Shown: positions 27,181-36,363, counted from the first letter of the stretch. The stretch: 55,757 bases of DNA from Bacteroidota bacterium (GCA_021300195.1 JAJTIE010000039.1:1-55757), one strand, 5' to 3'. Notes: a model not told the origin generated them from the sequence alone. Program-made: numbers and translations.

Positions 27181-27759
27181 CTAAATTTTGTTAAAAGCCG
27201 TGCAAATCTTTTCCACGGTGGGTGGGTACCAGCGGTGTTCCAGTGCATGAATGGCCTGCTGCAGGTCTGTGGCGGTCCAGCCGGGCAGTATCTCCAGGCG
27301 CTGCTGGGTTATCAGCTCGCCCTCATCGTATCGCTCATTCACATAGTGTATGCTTATGCCGCTTTCCCGTTCTCCGGCCTCTATCACAGCCTGGTGTACC
27401 CGTGCGCCGTACATGCCCTTTCCGCCGTACTTGGGCAGCAGGGCTGGGTGGATGTTCAGGATACGCCGGGGGTAGGCCCGCACTAGCTCCGCTGGTATCA
27501 GCTTCAGGTAGCCTGCCAGCACGATGCAGTGGATGCGGTGGTGCTGCATTAGGTGCACCAGCTGGGTGCCCGATCGCCACACTTCCTGGCTTAGGGTTAT
27601 GGCCGGGATGGCCGCCAGCCTGGCCCGTTCCAGCACATAGGCCTGGGGGTTGTCACTTACTATTAGTGCCACCTCTACCAGGCTGTGCCCGGCAAAATAG
27701 TCGATCATTGCCTGGGCATTGCTGCCATTGCCAGAGGCAAAAATGGCTAGGCTAATCAT
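27181..27759 (-). CDS. purN: Phosphoribosylglycinamide formyltransferase
   Basis: PurN transfers a formyl group from 10-formyl-THF to GAR in purine synthesis. Seen are FASGNGSNAQAMIDYF near the start, VLAGYLKLIPAELV, and the catalytic ILNIHPALLPKYGGKGMYG with the Asn-His pair, followed by SGISIHYVNERYDEG. Length 192 is normal. Its start overlaps the end of the upstream TPR gene by 4 bases. It is paired with purH downstream. Confidence 0.95.
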   Translation of the reverse strand: MISLAIFASGNGSNAQAMIDYFAGHSLVEVALIVSDNPQAYVLERARLAAIPAITLSQEVWRSGTQLVHLMQHHRIHCIVLAGYLKLIPAELVRAYPRRILNIHPALLPKYGGKGMYGARVHQAVIEAGERESGISIHYVNERYDEGELITQQRLEILPGWTATDLQQAIHALEHRWYPPTVEKICTAFNKI

Positions 27760-30700
27760 TCAATGGGTTTGAAATTTTGGGCATGGATTTCGGCCTCCAG
27801 TTTTTTCAGCGAGGTCTCCAGCCTTGTGCGCTCGGCCGGTGTAACGGCCTGGGCTATGGCCAGCTCCAGGCTTAGGCGGCTGTCTTTTTCGAAACCGATC
27901 CCCCAGGCGGCCCAGGCATAGCGCTCCAGCAATTTTGGGTTTTGTGCATCCAGGCGGATGCAGGCACTCCAGTGGCGATAGCACTCCAGTGGCAGGCCGC
28001 GCGCGGCATACAGCTCTGCCAGGGCCTGGTGCCAGGCCAGGTTCAGGGTGTCTTGTTTCAGTGCCTGCTGGTAGCATTGTATTGCCTGGGCCGTGTCTGC
28101 CCGCAGCAGGTGCATCCTGGCCCGTGCTGCCCACACGTCTGGCACGGGCTTCAGCCGCTGCAGGATAGGGTCGGCCTTGGCAGCCTGGCTATCTGCCAGC
28201 CAGCTATTGGCCATAGCCAGCTGTAGGCCCGGGTGACCGGGCTGTTGTTTCAGGCCGGCCTGGTACTGCTCGCGGGCGCTGGCCTGCTCGCCCAGCTGGG
28301 CATACACCCAGCCCATCTCCAGGTAGGGTAGGGCACCCTTGGGGTTCTGCTCCACCAGGGGCTGCAGCGCCTGTACGGCTATGTGGGGCTTATGCCTTAT
28401 ACCCGCATAGTGTGCCATGCGCAGGGCCAGGTCCTCCGTCATGTTTTCAAAGTTCCAGGGGATAAATGCGGCCGGTATGCCGTACACGGAGTCTAGCACG
28501 GCCATTTCCTGCTGGATGGGTACGCGGTAGGCCGGGCTCTGCAGGTTCAGGCTTTGCAGCATCTGGTAGCCCTCCTCGTGGTAGCCCTCATCCAGTAGGG
28601 TGAAGGCTGCCATCAGGCTATCCGCATCCTGCCCCTCGCTGGCAGCCTCCAGAAAGTAGTGCCGGGCGGTGGGCAGGGCATTGTGCCGGTAGGCAAATAC
28701 GCCCATCACATGGGCCGCTGCGCCCTTCAGTTTGGGGTGAAACTGCTCGATGTATTGGTAGTGCGATCGTACCTGCTCCAGGCTATCCATCCGGGCCCGG
28801 GTTATCAGCCGCATCAGCTGGGCATCGGGCAGGCTCTGGTCCTGCTGTGCCAGGCTCCGGTTCAGCTGGTCTGTGGCCTGGTCTGCTGCAGCCAGTTTGC
28901 CGGCTCGGTACAGGGCCAGGGCCTGGTTCAGGTACGCCTGCGCCGGGTAGGCTGCAGCCAGCTCTGTGTCCAGGGGTTCGGGTGGGCCGGGTTTCTTGCC
29001 ATAGCGCAGTAGCATAAACAGGTGGTTCTGCTGCGCGGCCGGGTTCTGTGGGGCTGCCTTGTAGCCCGCCTCGGCAAAGCGCAGGGCCTGCTCCGGGCGA
29101 TTCCAGTCGTGGTACACTGCCGCCATGTTGGCATACAGCAGGGCATTGTTCATATTGGTTTCCAGCCCTTTTTTCAGGTAGTAGAGGGTGCTGTCCGGGT
29201 CGCCGGTGTAGTAGTATAGGGCAGCCAGGTTTGCATACACCCGCTCATCGGCTATGTGTGTCGTATAGGTTTTTAGTTGCGCTTTGGCCCGGTCTATGTA
29301 CCCCAGCTGTGCCAGCAGGCGGCCATAGTTCAGCGCGGTAAACCGAAAGTCTCTGGCGTGGCCGGCCAGCTCGTAGTGGCGCAGGATCTCATTGGCTTCG
29401 TCGCCGGGGGTTATCTCTTGCAGCAGGCCTATCTTGAGTGCAGCCAGGTTCAGGTTGGCCTTGGGGTCGCTCCCCACCTGGCTCATGGCCGCCTCGTATA
29501 GCGATATGGCGCCCGACTGACCGGGTAGGGGTATGCCCCGGTACGATACAACTTCATCCTGGATCTGGCCTGCCAGCAGGGCCTGATCGGCCCGCTTGTT
29601 TAGCTGCGTGGCCCGCACTGCGCGGTAGCCATACCAGTTGCCCATCCCCTCCAGCATAACCAGAAAGACCACGGCCATAAACCATACTGCGGCAAAACGC
29701 ACGCGCCGGGGCTTCATCAGCAGGTAGTACAGGGGCACACGGTGCAGCAGCAGGTCGCCAAAATTGGCCCACAGGTAGAACAGGTAGCCTAGGCCCGTGG
29801 CTACAAAGGCTACGGCCGTAAGGCGGTAGAAGGCCAGGCGCAGGCTCATTTCGCCTAGCATAAAGTCGTAGGCCAGGGTAGCGGTGCCCAGGATGCCCAG
29901 CCCCAGGATGAGCAGGCAGTAGTGCAGGTTGTCGCGCACCAGGTCTTGCACCTGGTGATAGGCGTTCTGGCTGGTAAAGACAGTGAGCAGGGCAGCTAGG
30001 CCTAGCAGCAGCATGGGGCTGACCCACAGCCAGTGCCCAGGCAGTACACCCATCAGTGCCAGTGCGGGGGGCAGCTGCAGCACCAGCAGGCCTAGCCCAA
30101 TGAGAAATAGCCACCTGGGGGCCAGGCGCCGTTTGGGCGTAGCAGCATTGGTAGCCAGGTAGACGTAGGCGGCCATCAGGTCCTTGCTGCACAGCAGCAT
30201 GAACACGAAGGCCAGGATGAGCAGCACTGCATGACCCGTGGTGGCCTGGGCATGCACACCGCCCAGCCCTAGCCGGATGTAGTGGAAGGTGAACAGAAAA
30301 ATATGTAGGCCAACGAAGATAAGAAACTGGCCCAATACATTGATTTTGAAAGGCTTGAGCTTGAAGTAATAGGCCGGCCCCAGAAAGAGAAAAGCCGGAA
30401 CCAGAGACAGGTAGGGCGATGGATTGCCCAATAGGCGCTCGCTGGTGCCGCTGCCATATGTGTAGAGGATGTAGAAGAAGTAGAAGGCATAGAGCGCCAG
30501 CCCCTCCAGGCGCGTGCTGGCCACCAGTAGCAGGCTCCAGCCGATAAGCAGAAAGCCGGCCAGCACCCAGATCATCCAGGGCTGGGGGCTTAGCATGCCT
30601 GCCCCATAGGTGGTGAAGCTGTACGTGGCATTGGCCAGGATATTGATGGCCCGGTAGTTGTGCTCTACTGTTTCCAGCACCACTGGTTCGCTTTTGTGCA

Positions 30701-30893
30701 GGCTGTCGGGCTGCACCGGCACGGCCCACTGGGCCGGGTATTGGTCGGCCAGCACCAGCAGGGCTACCGCCAGCGCCAGCGTAAGCCAGGCTATGCGAAA
30801 CAGCTGCTTGCCGCCCGGGCTCAGCCGGTGGTAGAAGAAGGACAGCGGCACGCGTGGTGGGCTAGTCGGCAGGTCCGCTTGTTTCCGTTCCAC
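27756..30893 (-). CDS. Large membrane protein with C-terminal TPR repeats
   Basis: The N-terminal half has about eleven hydrophobic membrane segments between residues 35 and 415. The C-terminal half, about 600 residues, is a row of tetratricopeptide-like helical pairs (for example NALLYANMAAVYHDWNRPEQAL and GALPYLEMGWVYAQLGEQASA). No enzyme motif is visible. A scaffold or sensor role at the inner membrane is possible but is a guess. The start is uncertain: a reading from 31013 would overlap gatC by 109 bases; the GTG at 30893, with GGAA just upstream and 11 bases after the gatC stop, is preferred. It overlaps purN by 4 bases. Confidence 0.72.
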   Translation of the reverse strand: MERKQADLPTSPPRVPLSFFYHRLSPGGKQLFRIAWLTLALAVALLVLADQYPAQWAVPVQPDSLHKSEPVVLETVEHNYRAINILANATYSFTTYGAGMLSPQPWMIWVLAGFLLIGWSLLLVASTRLEGLALYAFYFFYILYTYGSGTSERLLGNPSPYLSLVPAFLFLGPAYYFKLKPFKINVLGQFLIFVGLHIFLFTFHYIRLGLGGVHAQATTGHAVLLILAFVFMLLCSKDLMAAYVYLATNAATPKRRLAPRWLFLIGLGLLVLQLPPALALMGVLPGHWLWVSPMLLLGLAALLTVFTSQNAYHQVQDLVRDNLHYCLLILGLGILGTATLAYDFMLGEMSLRLAFYRLTAVAFVATGLGYLFYLWANFGDLLLHRVPLYYLLMKPRRVRFAAVWFMAVVFLVMLEGMGNWYGYRAVRATQLNKRADQALLAGQIQDEVVSYRGIPLPGQSGAISLYEAAMSQVGSDPKANLNLAALKIGLLQEITPGDEANEILRHYELAGHARDFRFTALNYGRLLAQLGYIDRAKAQLKTYTTHIADERVYANLAALYYYTGDPDSTLYYLKKGLETNMNNALLYANMAAVYHDWNRPEQALRFAEAGYKAAPQNPAAQQNHLFMLLRYGKKPGPPEPLDTELAAAYPAQAYLNQALALYRAGKLAAADQATDQLNRSLAQQDQSLPDAQLMRLITRARMDSLEQVRSHYQYIEQFHPKLKGAAAHVMGVFAYRHNALPTARHYFLEAASEGQDADSLMAAFTLLDEGYHEEGYQMLQSLNLQSPAYRVPIQQEMAVLDSVYGIPAAFIPWNFENMTEDLALRMAHYAGIRHKPHIAVQALQPLVEQNPKGALPYLEMGWVYAQLGEQASAREQYQAGLKQQPGHPGLQLAMANSWLADSQAAKADPILQRLKPVPDVWAARARMHLLRADTAQAIQCYQQALKQDTLNLAWHQALAELYAARGLPLECYRHWSACIRLDAQNPKLLERYAWAAWGIGFEKDSRLSLELAIAQAVTPAERTRLETSLKKLEAEIHAQNFKPIE

Positions 30894-30904
30894 GTGTTCC
30901 GGGT

Positions 30905-31195
30905 TCAGGATTTCAATACTTTGGGTACACGGAAGTAGTCCGAGTCTTTCTTTGGGGCGTTTCGGAGTGCCTCCTCGTGGCTTAGCTCCTGGTACACGCT
31001 GTCGGCTCGCCACACATTGGTAGCCTCGGAGATGTGGATGAGGGGGGCTATGCCCTCTGTGTCCAGCTCCTTTATTTTCTCTACAAAGTCCAGCATCCTG
31101 GTCAGGTCGGCCTTCAGGGCTTCGCGCCGCTCATCCGGAAAAGAGAGCTTGGCCAGGTCGCCCAGTTTGTTTATCAGCGCATCATCAATTTTCAT
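30905..31195 (-). CDS. gatC: Asp/Glu-tRNA amidotransferase subunit C
   Basis: GatC stabilises the GatA/GatB amidotransferase that converts misacylated Glu-tRNA-Gln or Asp-tRNA-Asn. The 96 residues match the family: INKLGDLAKLSF, a helical DLTRMLDFVEKIKELDTEG, and HISEATNVWRADSV, ending DSDYFRVPKVL. It overlaps plsC by 11 bases. gatA and gatB are not in the window, which is usual for Bacteroidota. Confidence 0.93.
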   Translation of the reverse strand: MKIDDALINKLGDLAKLSFPDERREALKADLTRMLDFVEKIKELDTEGIAPLIHISEATNVWRADSVYQELSHEEALRNAPKKDSDYFRVPKVLKS

Positions 31196-31937
31196 GGGTT
31201 GTAATCTGATGTTGAATCCAGCCGCGCACCTGCTCCTGCAGGGCGGTTACCTGGCTCAAATCCAGGTCTTTTGTAGGAATGGGCGGATGAATATGGGCCC
31301 GGATGTGCACGAAGGGCCGCATCCGGAAGCTTCCATCCCCGCTCAGCATCTTTCGGTTGCCAATCCATGCCACCGGCACGATGGGGGTTTTTGTCTTGAT
31401 AGCCAGGGCGAATGCGCCCTCCTGAAAGGGCAGGAGCGTTTTGGGGTCGGGGTGGCGGGTGGTGCCCTCGGGGAAGATGAAGAGCGAGTCGCCCTGCTTG
31501 AGTGCCTGGGCAGCCAGCTGCAGGCTGCGGGCGCGCGCCACGGGCGAGCTGCGGTCCAGCATAATGTGTAGCCGCCGGTACATGAGCCCGAAAAGGGGAA
31601 TCTTGCCCAGCTCGGCCTTGCCTATGTAGCGGAAGAAGCGGAAGAAAGCTACGTGGCAGGCGGGTATATCCATATAGCTGCGGTGGTCGCTCATGTAGAT
31701 ATAGGTATGGCCACGGGGCAGCCTGCCGTGCCGTATGGGGGTTACCCAGCACAGGCCTATCAGCATGCCATAGTAGCCCCACACGGTGTTGGCGTAGTGG
31801 GCTATCCGGTCTCCCCAGGGGGTTTTGAAGCTAAGCCCCAGCATCTGCACTAGCCACACCAGTGGGTACACACTCAGCCAGCCAAAGGCAAACCACAGGC
31901 TCCAGAGGCGGGTGAAGATACGAGCGGCGGCAGACAT
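31185..31937 (-). CDS. plsC: 1-acyl-glycerol-3-phosphate acyltransferase (PlsC family)
   Basis: This membrane-associated enzyme makes phosphatidic acid from lysophosphatidic acid, or acylates a related lipid. The acyltransferase motifs are MSDHRSYMD (HxxxxD variant with His-Arg-Ser), GKAELGKIPLFG, and FPEGTTRHPDPK (EGT). A hydrophobic N-terminal segment (about 10-32) anchors it. The gene lies 14 bases after the outer membrane protein gene and overlaps gatC by 11 bases. Confidence 0.9.
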   Translation of the reverse strand: MSAAARIFTRLWSLWFAFGWLSVYPLVWLVQMLGLSFKTPWGDRIAHYANTVWGYYGMLIGLCWVTPIRHGRLPRGHTYIYMSDHRSYMDIPACHVAFFRFFRYIGKAELGKIPLFGLMYRRLHIMLDRSSPVARARSLQLAAQALKQGDSLFIFPEGTTRHPDPKTLLPFQEGAFALAIKTKTPIVPVAWIGNRKMLSGDGSFRMRPFVHIRAHIHPPIPTKDLDLSQVTALQEQVRGWIQHQITTHEN

Positions 31938-31951
31938 GGACGGTGGTGGTA

Positions 31952-33361
31952 TTATCGGTACTTGCGTTGGGTAAGCCAGCGCTCGGTAAAGCTGATGCCT
32001 ACCATTAGCCGCAGGTTATTCTCGCGCACCAGGCTATTTCGGGTGGTGCCCTGCTGCGCCCACTGTGCGGCTATGTCCAGTTTATTGGCAGAGCCGCGTA
32101 TAATGGGTATGCCCAGCCCTACCGATGCCCCGTAGGCCTGGATGCGGTCGCTGCCGAACTTCAGGTAGGTCTGCTCATAAAACACACCGGCCCGGTAGGC
32201 TATGCGGCTGTAGAAAGGTGCACTGAAGTTGCCGGTTTCTCTATTGGGATACCATTCTCCGCCCAGGCCTACCTGCAGGCGGTCTTCCAGGCCTTGTTTC
32301 ACCCCATCCAGCTCATACTGGCTCCAGTTTTGTAGGCTAACGTCTAGCCCCAGCTGGTAGCGCAAGTCTCGCTGGAGGCCTATCCCCACCCCCAGGGTGT
32401 AGGGGAAGGTTGCGCCGGCTATTTTGCCGCGCGACAGGGTATCGCTAATGGACCGCTGGGTAGAGCCTCCCCCATTGTTTCTCAGCACCACATCTCTGCT
32501 TACGCCAGCCCATACTGGCAGGTCAGCTATCAGCCCCAGGCGGTATTCCGTGTAGCTGCGTTGCTCCTTACGCATTTGGTTCAGCTTGTGGGCATATCGG
32601 GCACTGTCTTGGCCTACCACCCGTTCACGCATCCGTTCCATCCGGGTACTCACCCTGTACAGGGTATCGCCAAACTGTAGGCCTAGCCGTGTGCGCAGGT
32701 TTTGCGGCTTATTGGTTTCCGTTATCTGGGTCTGTGTGCCGTCCTGTATACCCAGATATCTGCCATCGCTGGATAGATTGGCAAAGGCAGTATTAAAGTT
32801 ACGCTCTACCTGCCCGAAGAGGTAGGATACTTCCAGGCCAGCATTTAGCTGGCGACTTAGCCGCAGGCCGGTGCCCAGGTAGAAGCGATTGAGGCCACCA
32901 TTGCCCTGTGCCTCGCTCAGCAGGGTACGCCCGTCCGGGTCGTTGGTCAGGGTAACCAGGCGCCGCACCTCGTAGCCTGTACGGCTATAGGGTGCCAGGC
33001 CGCCTGTGATGGCAAAATTTAGGTTGGGCTTGGTAAAGAGAAAGGCCAGCTGGTTCAGGCCGCCAGCCTTGAAGGTGGCACTGCTTAGGTCGCTAGTAAA
33101 TGCTTGCTGGCGTATCTGTACGCTGAAGTCCAGCGTAGTAAATTGTACTACGGCGTTTCCTGCGGGGTTTATGCCATGGATGTGATAGCGGTCATATAGG
33201 GCAATGCCCACGCCACCCATGCCAATCTGGTTTAGCAGTCCGGGCTGCTGCAGTTCGCCCACCCCAAACTCTGAGTACGGACTGAACGTCTGCTGCTGGG
33301 CCAGGCCTACCTGGCTGGCAGAGAGCAGTGAAAGGGCAAACAGCAGGCGTTTCATAGGCAT
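31952..33361 (-). CDS. Outer membrane beta-barrel protein
   Basis: A signal peptide (about 1-21, ending VGLAQ) is followed by QTFSPYSEFGVGELQQPGLLNQIGMGGVGIAL and NPAGNAV. This pattern is typical of a Bacteroidota outer membrane family encoded next to coaX and distantly like OmpP1/FadL. The remainder is alternating amphipathic strands with a final aromatic barrel strand. Substrate is unknown. It lies 3 bases downstream of coaX and may be involved in envelope biogenesis given plsC next to it; this is inference. Confidence 0.8.
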   Translation of the reverse strand: MPMKRLLFALSLLSASQVGLAQQQTFSPYSEFGVGELQQPGLLNQIGMGGVGIALYDRYHIHGINPAGNAVVQFTTLDFSVQIRQQAFTSDLSSATFKAGGLNQLAFLFTKPNLNFAITGGLAPYSRTGYEVRRLVTLTNDPDGRTLLSEAQGNGGLNRFYLGTGLRLSRQLNAGLEVSYLFGQVERNFNTAFANLSSDGRYLGIQDGTQTQITETNKPQNLRTRLGLQFGDTLYRVSTRMERMRERVVGQDSARYAHKLNQMRKEQRSYTEYRLGLIADLPVWAGVSRDVVLRNNGGGSTQRSISDTLSRGKIAGATFPYTLGVGIGLQRDLRYQLGLDVSLQNWSQYELDGVKQGLEDRLQVGLGGEWYPNRETGNFSAPFYSRIAYRAGVFYEQTYLKFGSDRIQAYGASVGLGIPIIRGSANKLDIAAQWAQQGTTRNSLVRENNLRLMVGISFTERWLTQRKYR

Positions 33362-33364
33362 TTT

Positions 33365-34066
33365 CTACAGGGCAGACAGAATGCCCACCCCCTCCAGAAC
33401 CAAACTTGGGCATAGCTGCAGGGGTGCAAAGTTGCGGCTTTCCAGGGGTTTTGCAAATAGCTGGGCCTGCCCGCCTGTTAAAAAGACCGAAAGCTGTGGA
33501 AATTGCGCCCGCGCCTGTGCCATGTGCCCCTCCAGCTCGTACAGCAGGCCCTGCTGTACCCCCTGCTGTATGGCTGTGCGGGTGTCGGTGCCCAGGGCGG
33601 GCCAGGGTTCTACCGGCTGCAGGAGGGGTAGCCGGTGGGTGTAGGTGTGCAGGGACTGGTAGCGCAGGTGCAGCCCGGGCGATATGCTGCCCCCCAGGTA
33701 GCGCCCCTGGTTGTCTGCCAGGTCGGTAGTTACAGCCGTACCAACATCCAGCACCAGGCAGGCCCGCCTGTCGGCCCTCAGCCAGGCGGCATGTATGGCA
33801 CACCAGCGGTCGGCCCCCAGGGTGTGTGGGCTTTGGTACAGGCTGTGCAGTAGCCCAGGGCTTAGCCCGTCCAGCGCGGTAGCCTGCCGGGCTTGTAGCC
33901 AGCTGCTCAGGTCGGCTGGGCAGCTGCCCACAGCCGCATAGGCTACCGGAAGCCGGGTGGGCAGGCTATCTGGGGTGCCGGCATAGTCATGCACCTCCGT
34001 CAGGCTGCTGCCATCCCATAGGCCCCATTTTATCCGGCTATTGCCTATGTCTAGTACCAGTTTCAT
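33365..34066 (-). CDS. coaX: Type III pantothenate kinase
   Basis: CoaX phosphorylates pantothenate, the first step to CoA. It has the ASKHA fold motifs MKLVLDIGNSRIKWGLW, LGADRWCAIHAAWL and LVLDVGTAVTTDLAD, then GRYLGGSISPGLHLR. Length 233 is normal for the short bacterial form. The start overlaps the birA stop by 4 bases. panC and panD, which supply its substrate, are also in the window. Confidence 0.95.
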   Translation of the reverse strand: MKLVLDIGNSRIKWGLWDGSSLTEVHDYAGTPDSLPTRLPVAYAAVGSCPADLSSWLQARQATALDGLSPGLLHSLYQSPHTLGADRWCAIHAAWLRADRRACLVLDVGTAVTTDLADNQGRYLGGSISPGLHLRYQSLHTYTHRLPLLQPVEPWPALGTDTRTAIQQGVQQGLLYELEGHMAQARAQFPQLSVFLTGGQAQLFAKPLESRNFAPLQLCPSLVLEGVGILSAL

Positions 34067-34803
34067 CCAAATCGGATTTGCTTCAGATCGAACTGCCGGA
34101 TGCCGGCCTCGGTTTCAAGGTTGAGCAGGCCCTGGGGCGATATGCCTACTATCCGGCCCGTAATCTGCACCTCATTGCCCGCTGTGTCGGCCTGCCAAAA
34201 GGTATGTGGGCGTTCGCGCAGCCACAGCTGCGACCAGTAGGCTTCGTCCAGCGCTGCATATTGCAGCTGCTGTAGCTTCAGGTACCAGGCATTCAGCTGC
34301 TGCAGCAGCAGCTCCAGCAGCTCGCTTTTGCCAGCCGGATGGTGTAGCTGTGTGTGTGTGGCCGGCAGGCCTGCGGGGCTGCTCTGCACATTCAGCCCAA
34401 TGCCCAGTATGCTGTGCTGCACCAGGCTGCCCTGCACGCTGTTCTCTATCAGGATGCCTGCTGCTTTTCGCCCGCCAATCAGTACGTCGTTGGGCCACTT
34501 CACTTGCACGTCTGGTATATCCAGCGCCTGTAGTGCCCCCGCTACCGCCAGGGCCGTCATCTTGTTTAGCATAAAGCTGTGGGTGGCCTGTAGCCTGCGT
34601 GGGTAGATCAGCACACTCAGGGTCAGGTTGTCTCCGGCGGGTGCCTCCCAGCGGTTGCCCTGCTGGCCCCGGCCTGCCCGCTGGTGCTCGGCCACCACCA
34701 CCGTGCCATCTGGCCAGGGCCTATGCGGCTGGCTAAGCCGGAGCCAAGTGTTGGTAGAATCTACCGTATCCAGAAAAAGAAGCTGGCTGCCAATGAGCTG
34801 CAT
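34063..34803 (-). CDS. birA: Biotin--protein ligase BirA
   Basis: This enzyme activates biotin and attaches it to biotin-carboxyl-carrier proteins. It is the short ligase form without the N-terminal DNA-binding domain. Motifs are DTVDSTNTWL, EHQRAGRGQQGNRWEAP (the biotinyl-AMP loop), VKWPNDVLIGGRKAAGILIE and a C-terminal SH3-like segment ITGRIVGISPQGLLNLE. The ATG at 34803 is chosen because the -7 box TACCTTTG ends 3 bases before it; a TTG two codons earlier would overlap the box. It heads the long minus-strand gene block. Confidence 0.94.
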   Translation of the reverse strand: MQLIGSQLLFLDTVDSTNTWLRLSQPHRPWPDGTVVVAEHQRAGRGQQGNRWEAPAGDNLTLSVLIYPRRLQATHSFMLNKMTALAVAGALQALDIPDVQVKWPNDVLIGGRKAAGILIENSVQGSLVQHSILGIGLNVQSSPAGLPATHTQLHHPAGKSELLELLLQQLNAWYLKLQQLQYAALDEAYWSQLWLRERPHTFWQADTAGNEVQITGRIVGISPQGLLNLETEAGIRQFDLKQIRFG

Positions 34804-34806
34804 GCA

Positions 34807-34814
34807 CAAAGGTA
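34807..34814 (-). promoter_or_regulatory. -7 box TACCTTTG of birA
   Basis: This exact TAnnTTTG match lies on the minus strand with only TGC between it and the ATG at 34803. The transcript would be leaderless. It would head the twelve-gene block down to mrdA. Confidence 0.65.
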
Positions 34815-34899
34815 GTTGTCTCTTGCTGTTTTATTTGTGTACCTTGCGTCCTTTAATTTAATGCTACAATCGGTCTGTTTTTCTTCCCCATTTTTTTGA

Positions 34900-35265
34900 A
34901 TGACACATACACAGGTTGCCGCTCCGGTATTGGTAGAAGAAGTGCTGCGGGGCATACGCGAGAAGAAGGGATTCGACATCAGCGTGCTGGATATGCGCGG
35001 CCTGAAGAATGCCGTGGCCGATTTTTTCGTGATTTGCTCAGGCAATAGCGATACCCAGGTAGGGGCTATTGCAGACAGTGTGGAGTATGAGGTGAAGAAG
35101 AACCTGAAAGAGCGCGCCTGGCATGTGGAGGGCGAGCGGAAGGGGGAGTGGATCCTGGTAGACTTTGTAACGGTGGTAGTACACGTGATGCTGCCCCGTG
35201 CCCGCGAGTTTTATGGCCTGGAGGAACTGTGGGGAGATGCGCAGGTAACCCACTACGCCGAGTAG
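34900..35265 (+). CDS. rsfS: Ribosomal silencing factor RsfS
   Basis: RsfS binds L14 on the 50S subunit and blocks subunit joining when nutrients are scarce. The 121 residues carry the family pattern KKGFDISVLDMRG, ADFFVICSGNSDTQVGAIAD, WHVEGERKGEWILVDF and VVVHVMLPRAREFYGLEELW. It is divergent from birA, a common pairing in Bacteroidota; ftsH, often next, is absent here and the gene is instead followed by a probable terminator. Confidence 0.95.
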   Translation: MTHTQVAAPVLVEEVLRGIREKKGFDISVLDMRGLKNAVADFFVICSGNSDTQVGAIADSVEYEVKKNLKERAWHVEGERKGEWILVDFVTVVVHVMLPRAREFYGLEELWGDAQVTHYAE

Positions 35266-35303
35266 CTGCCCGGCTAGTTCCAGTATTACTTTTGGCTTGT
35301 TTT

Positions 35304-35341
35304 ACCTGTCTCGGCTGTTTCGGCAGAGCTGGCAGGTTTTT
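35304..35341 (+). terminator. Probable terminator after rsfS
   Basis: ACCTG (35304-35308) pairs with CAGGT (35333-35337), with a further CTG/CAG inner pairing around TTTCGG, followed by TTTTT. The stem has interruptions, so strength is uncertain. It lies between convergent rsfS and the MCE gene. Confidence 0.5.
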
Positions 35342-35391
35342 GCCCGCCCATGTGCGCTAAAATCGGCAGTTTTGGGTTCATCCGCAGTCCG

Positions 35392-36363
35392 CTACTTCTG
35401 TTCCTTATCCTTTTTATCCTTATCCCTTCGGCCAAAGACCGAGAAGTGCACATAGCGTTTGGGGTGCTTTGTCATGTCTTGCAGCAGGGCGTTTAGCGAG
35501 GCCGTAGTGGCCGTCAGGTTGGCATACAGGGCTTCGTCGTAGAGCAGTTTTCCCAGTGTGCCATCCCCCTGCTTTAGGTTATGGGTTATCTGCTTCAGGT
35601 CCTGGGCCAGGCGGGTTGTTTCGGTGGCCAGCCCCCGCACCTCTGCCAGGGTGGCTGCCAGGCTATCTGTAGCCTGCCGGGTGTTGCCCAGCATCTTTTT
35701 GAAGTCCGGATGGTCAATAAAGTTCTGGTTGGCATTATCGCTCAGGCGCTGGATGCTGGCCACCGTGCCCTTCAGCTGGTTGCTGATAAAGGCGATATTG
35801 GCCAGGGTCTGTTCCAGGTTTTGGATGCTTACGTTGGCCCTAGCATCTTCCCGGCGCATGATTTTATTGATCAGCCCAGTCATTTCTATCAGGTTGTCCG
35901 ACAGGTTGTTTATGCGGTCCAGTGTGGGGTTTACCGTACGGCCCAGCTTGTCGGCCAGGCCAGTGCCCACACTGTCGCGTATGGTGGCTCCATCCTCTAG
36001 CAGCTGCCCCGAGGTGCCTGGGTGCAGCTCCAGCAGCTTCTGGCCAAAGACGGGGCTGGTTTCGGTAAGTAGCAGGTAGCTGTCGGATGGCACCTTGATC
36101 TGAGACTGTATCTCCAGCTCTATCCGCACGGCATCCTGGCCGTCTCCCACAATCTCTCTGGCCCGAACGGTTCCCACGTCCACGCCCCGCAGGCTTACCT
36201 TGTCCCCACGGTTCAGGCCATCGGCACTGGGGAAGTAAACGTAAAAAGTATGGTTGGTACCCAGCACAGAGCGGCCGTTCAGGTAGCTGAGGCCAAAAAT
36301 AAGCATGGCCCCGGCTACTACCACCAGTATGGCTACTTTGGCTTCTTTTGTTATTTTCACCAT
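35392..36363 (-). CDS. MCE-domain lipid transport protein (MlaD family)
   Basis: One N-terminal membrane helix (about 8-24, ILVVVAGAMLIFGLSYL) is followed by an MCE domain with YFPSADGLNRGDKVSLRGVDVGTV, the hallmark start, and ends near LELHPGTSG. A long helical C-terminus follows (about 125-300), as in MlaD-like proteins of phospholipid transport between membranes. The very C-terminus is Lys-rich. The ATG at 36363 is preferred, with -7 box TACCTTTG 7 bases upstream. No MlaE or MlaF gene is adjacent. It converges with rsfS. Confidence 0.88.
   Translation of the reverse strand: MVKITKEAKVAILVVVAGAMLIFGLSYLNGRSVLGTNHTFYVYFPSADGLNRGDKVSLRGVDVGTVRAREIVGDGQDAVRIELEIQSQIKVPSDSYLLLTETSPVFGQKLLELHPGTSGQLLEDGATIRDSVGTGLADKLGRTVNPTLDRINNLSDNLIEMTGLINKIMRREDARANVSIQNLEQTLANIAFISNQLKGTVASIQRLSDNANQNFIDHPDFKKMLGNTRQATDSLAATLAEVRGLATETTRLAQDLKQITHNLKQGDGTLGKLLYDEALYANLTATTASLNALLQDMTKHPKRYVHFSVFGRRDKDKKDKEQK

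Noticed and set aside
29554-30729. 391-codon minus-strand frame inside the TPR membrane gene
   Set aside because: Alternate frame of a supported gene; Pro/Ala/His-rich translation of the kind produced by GC-rich shadows.
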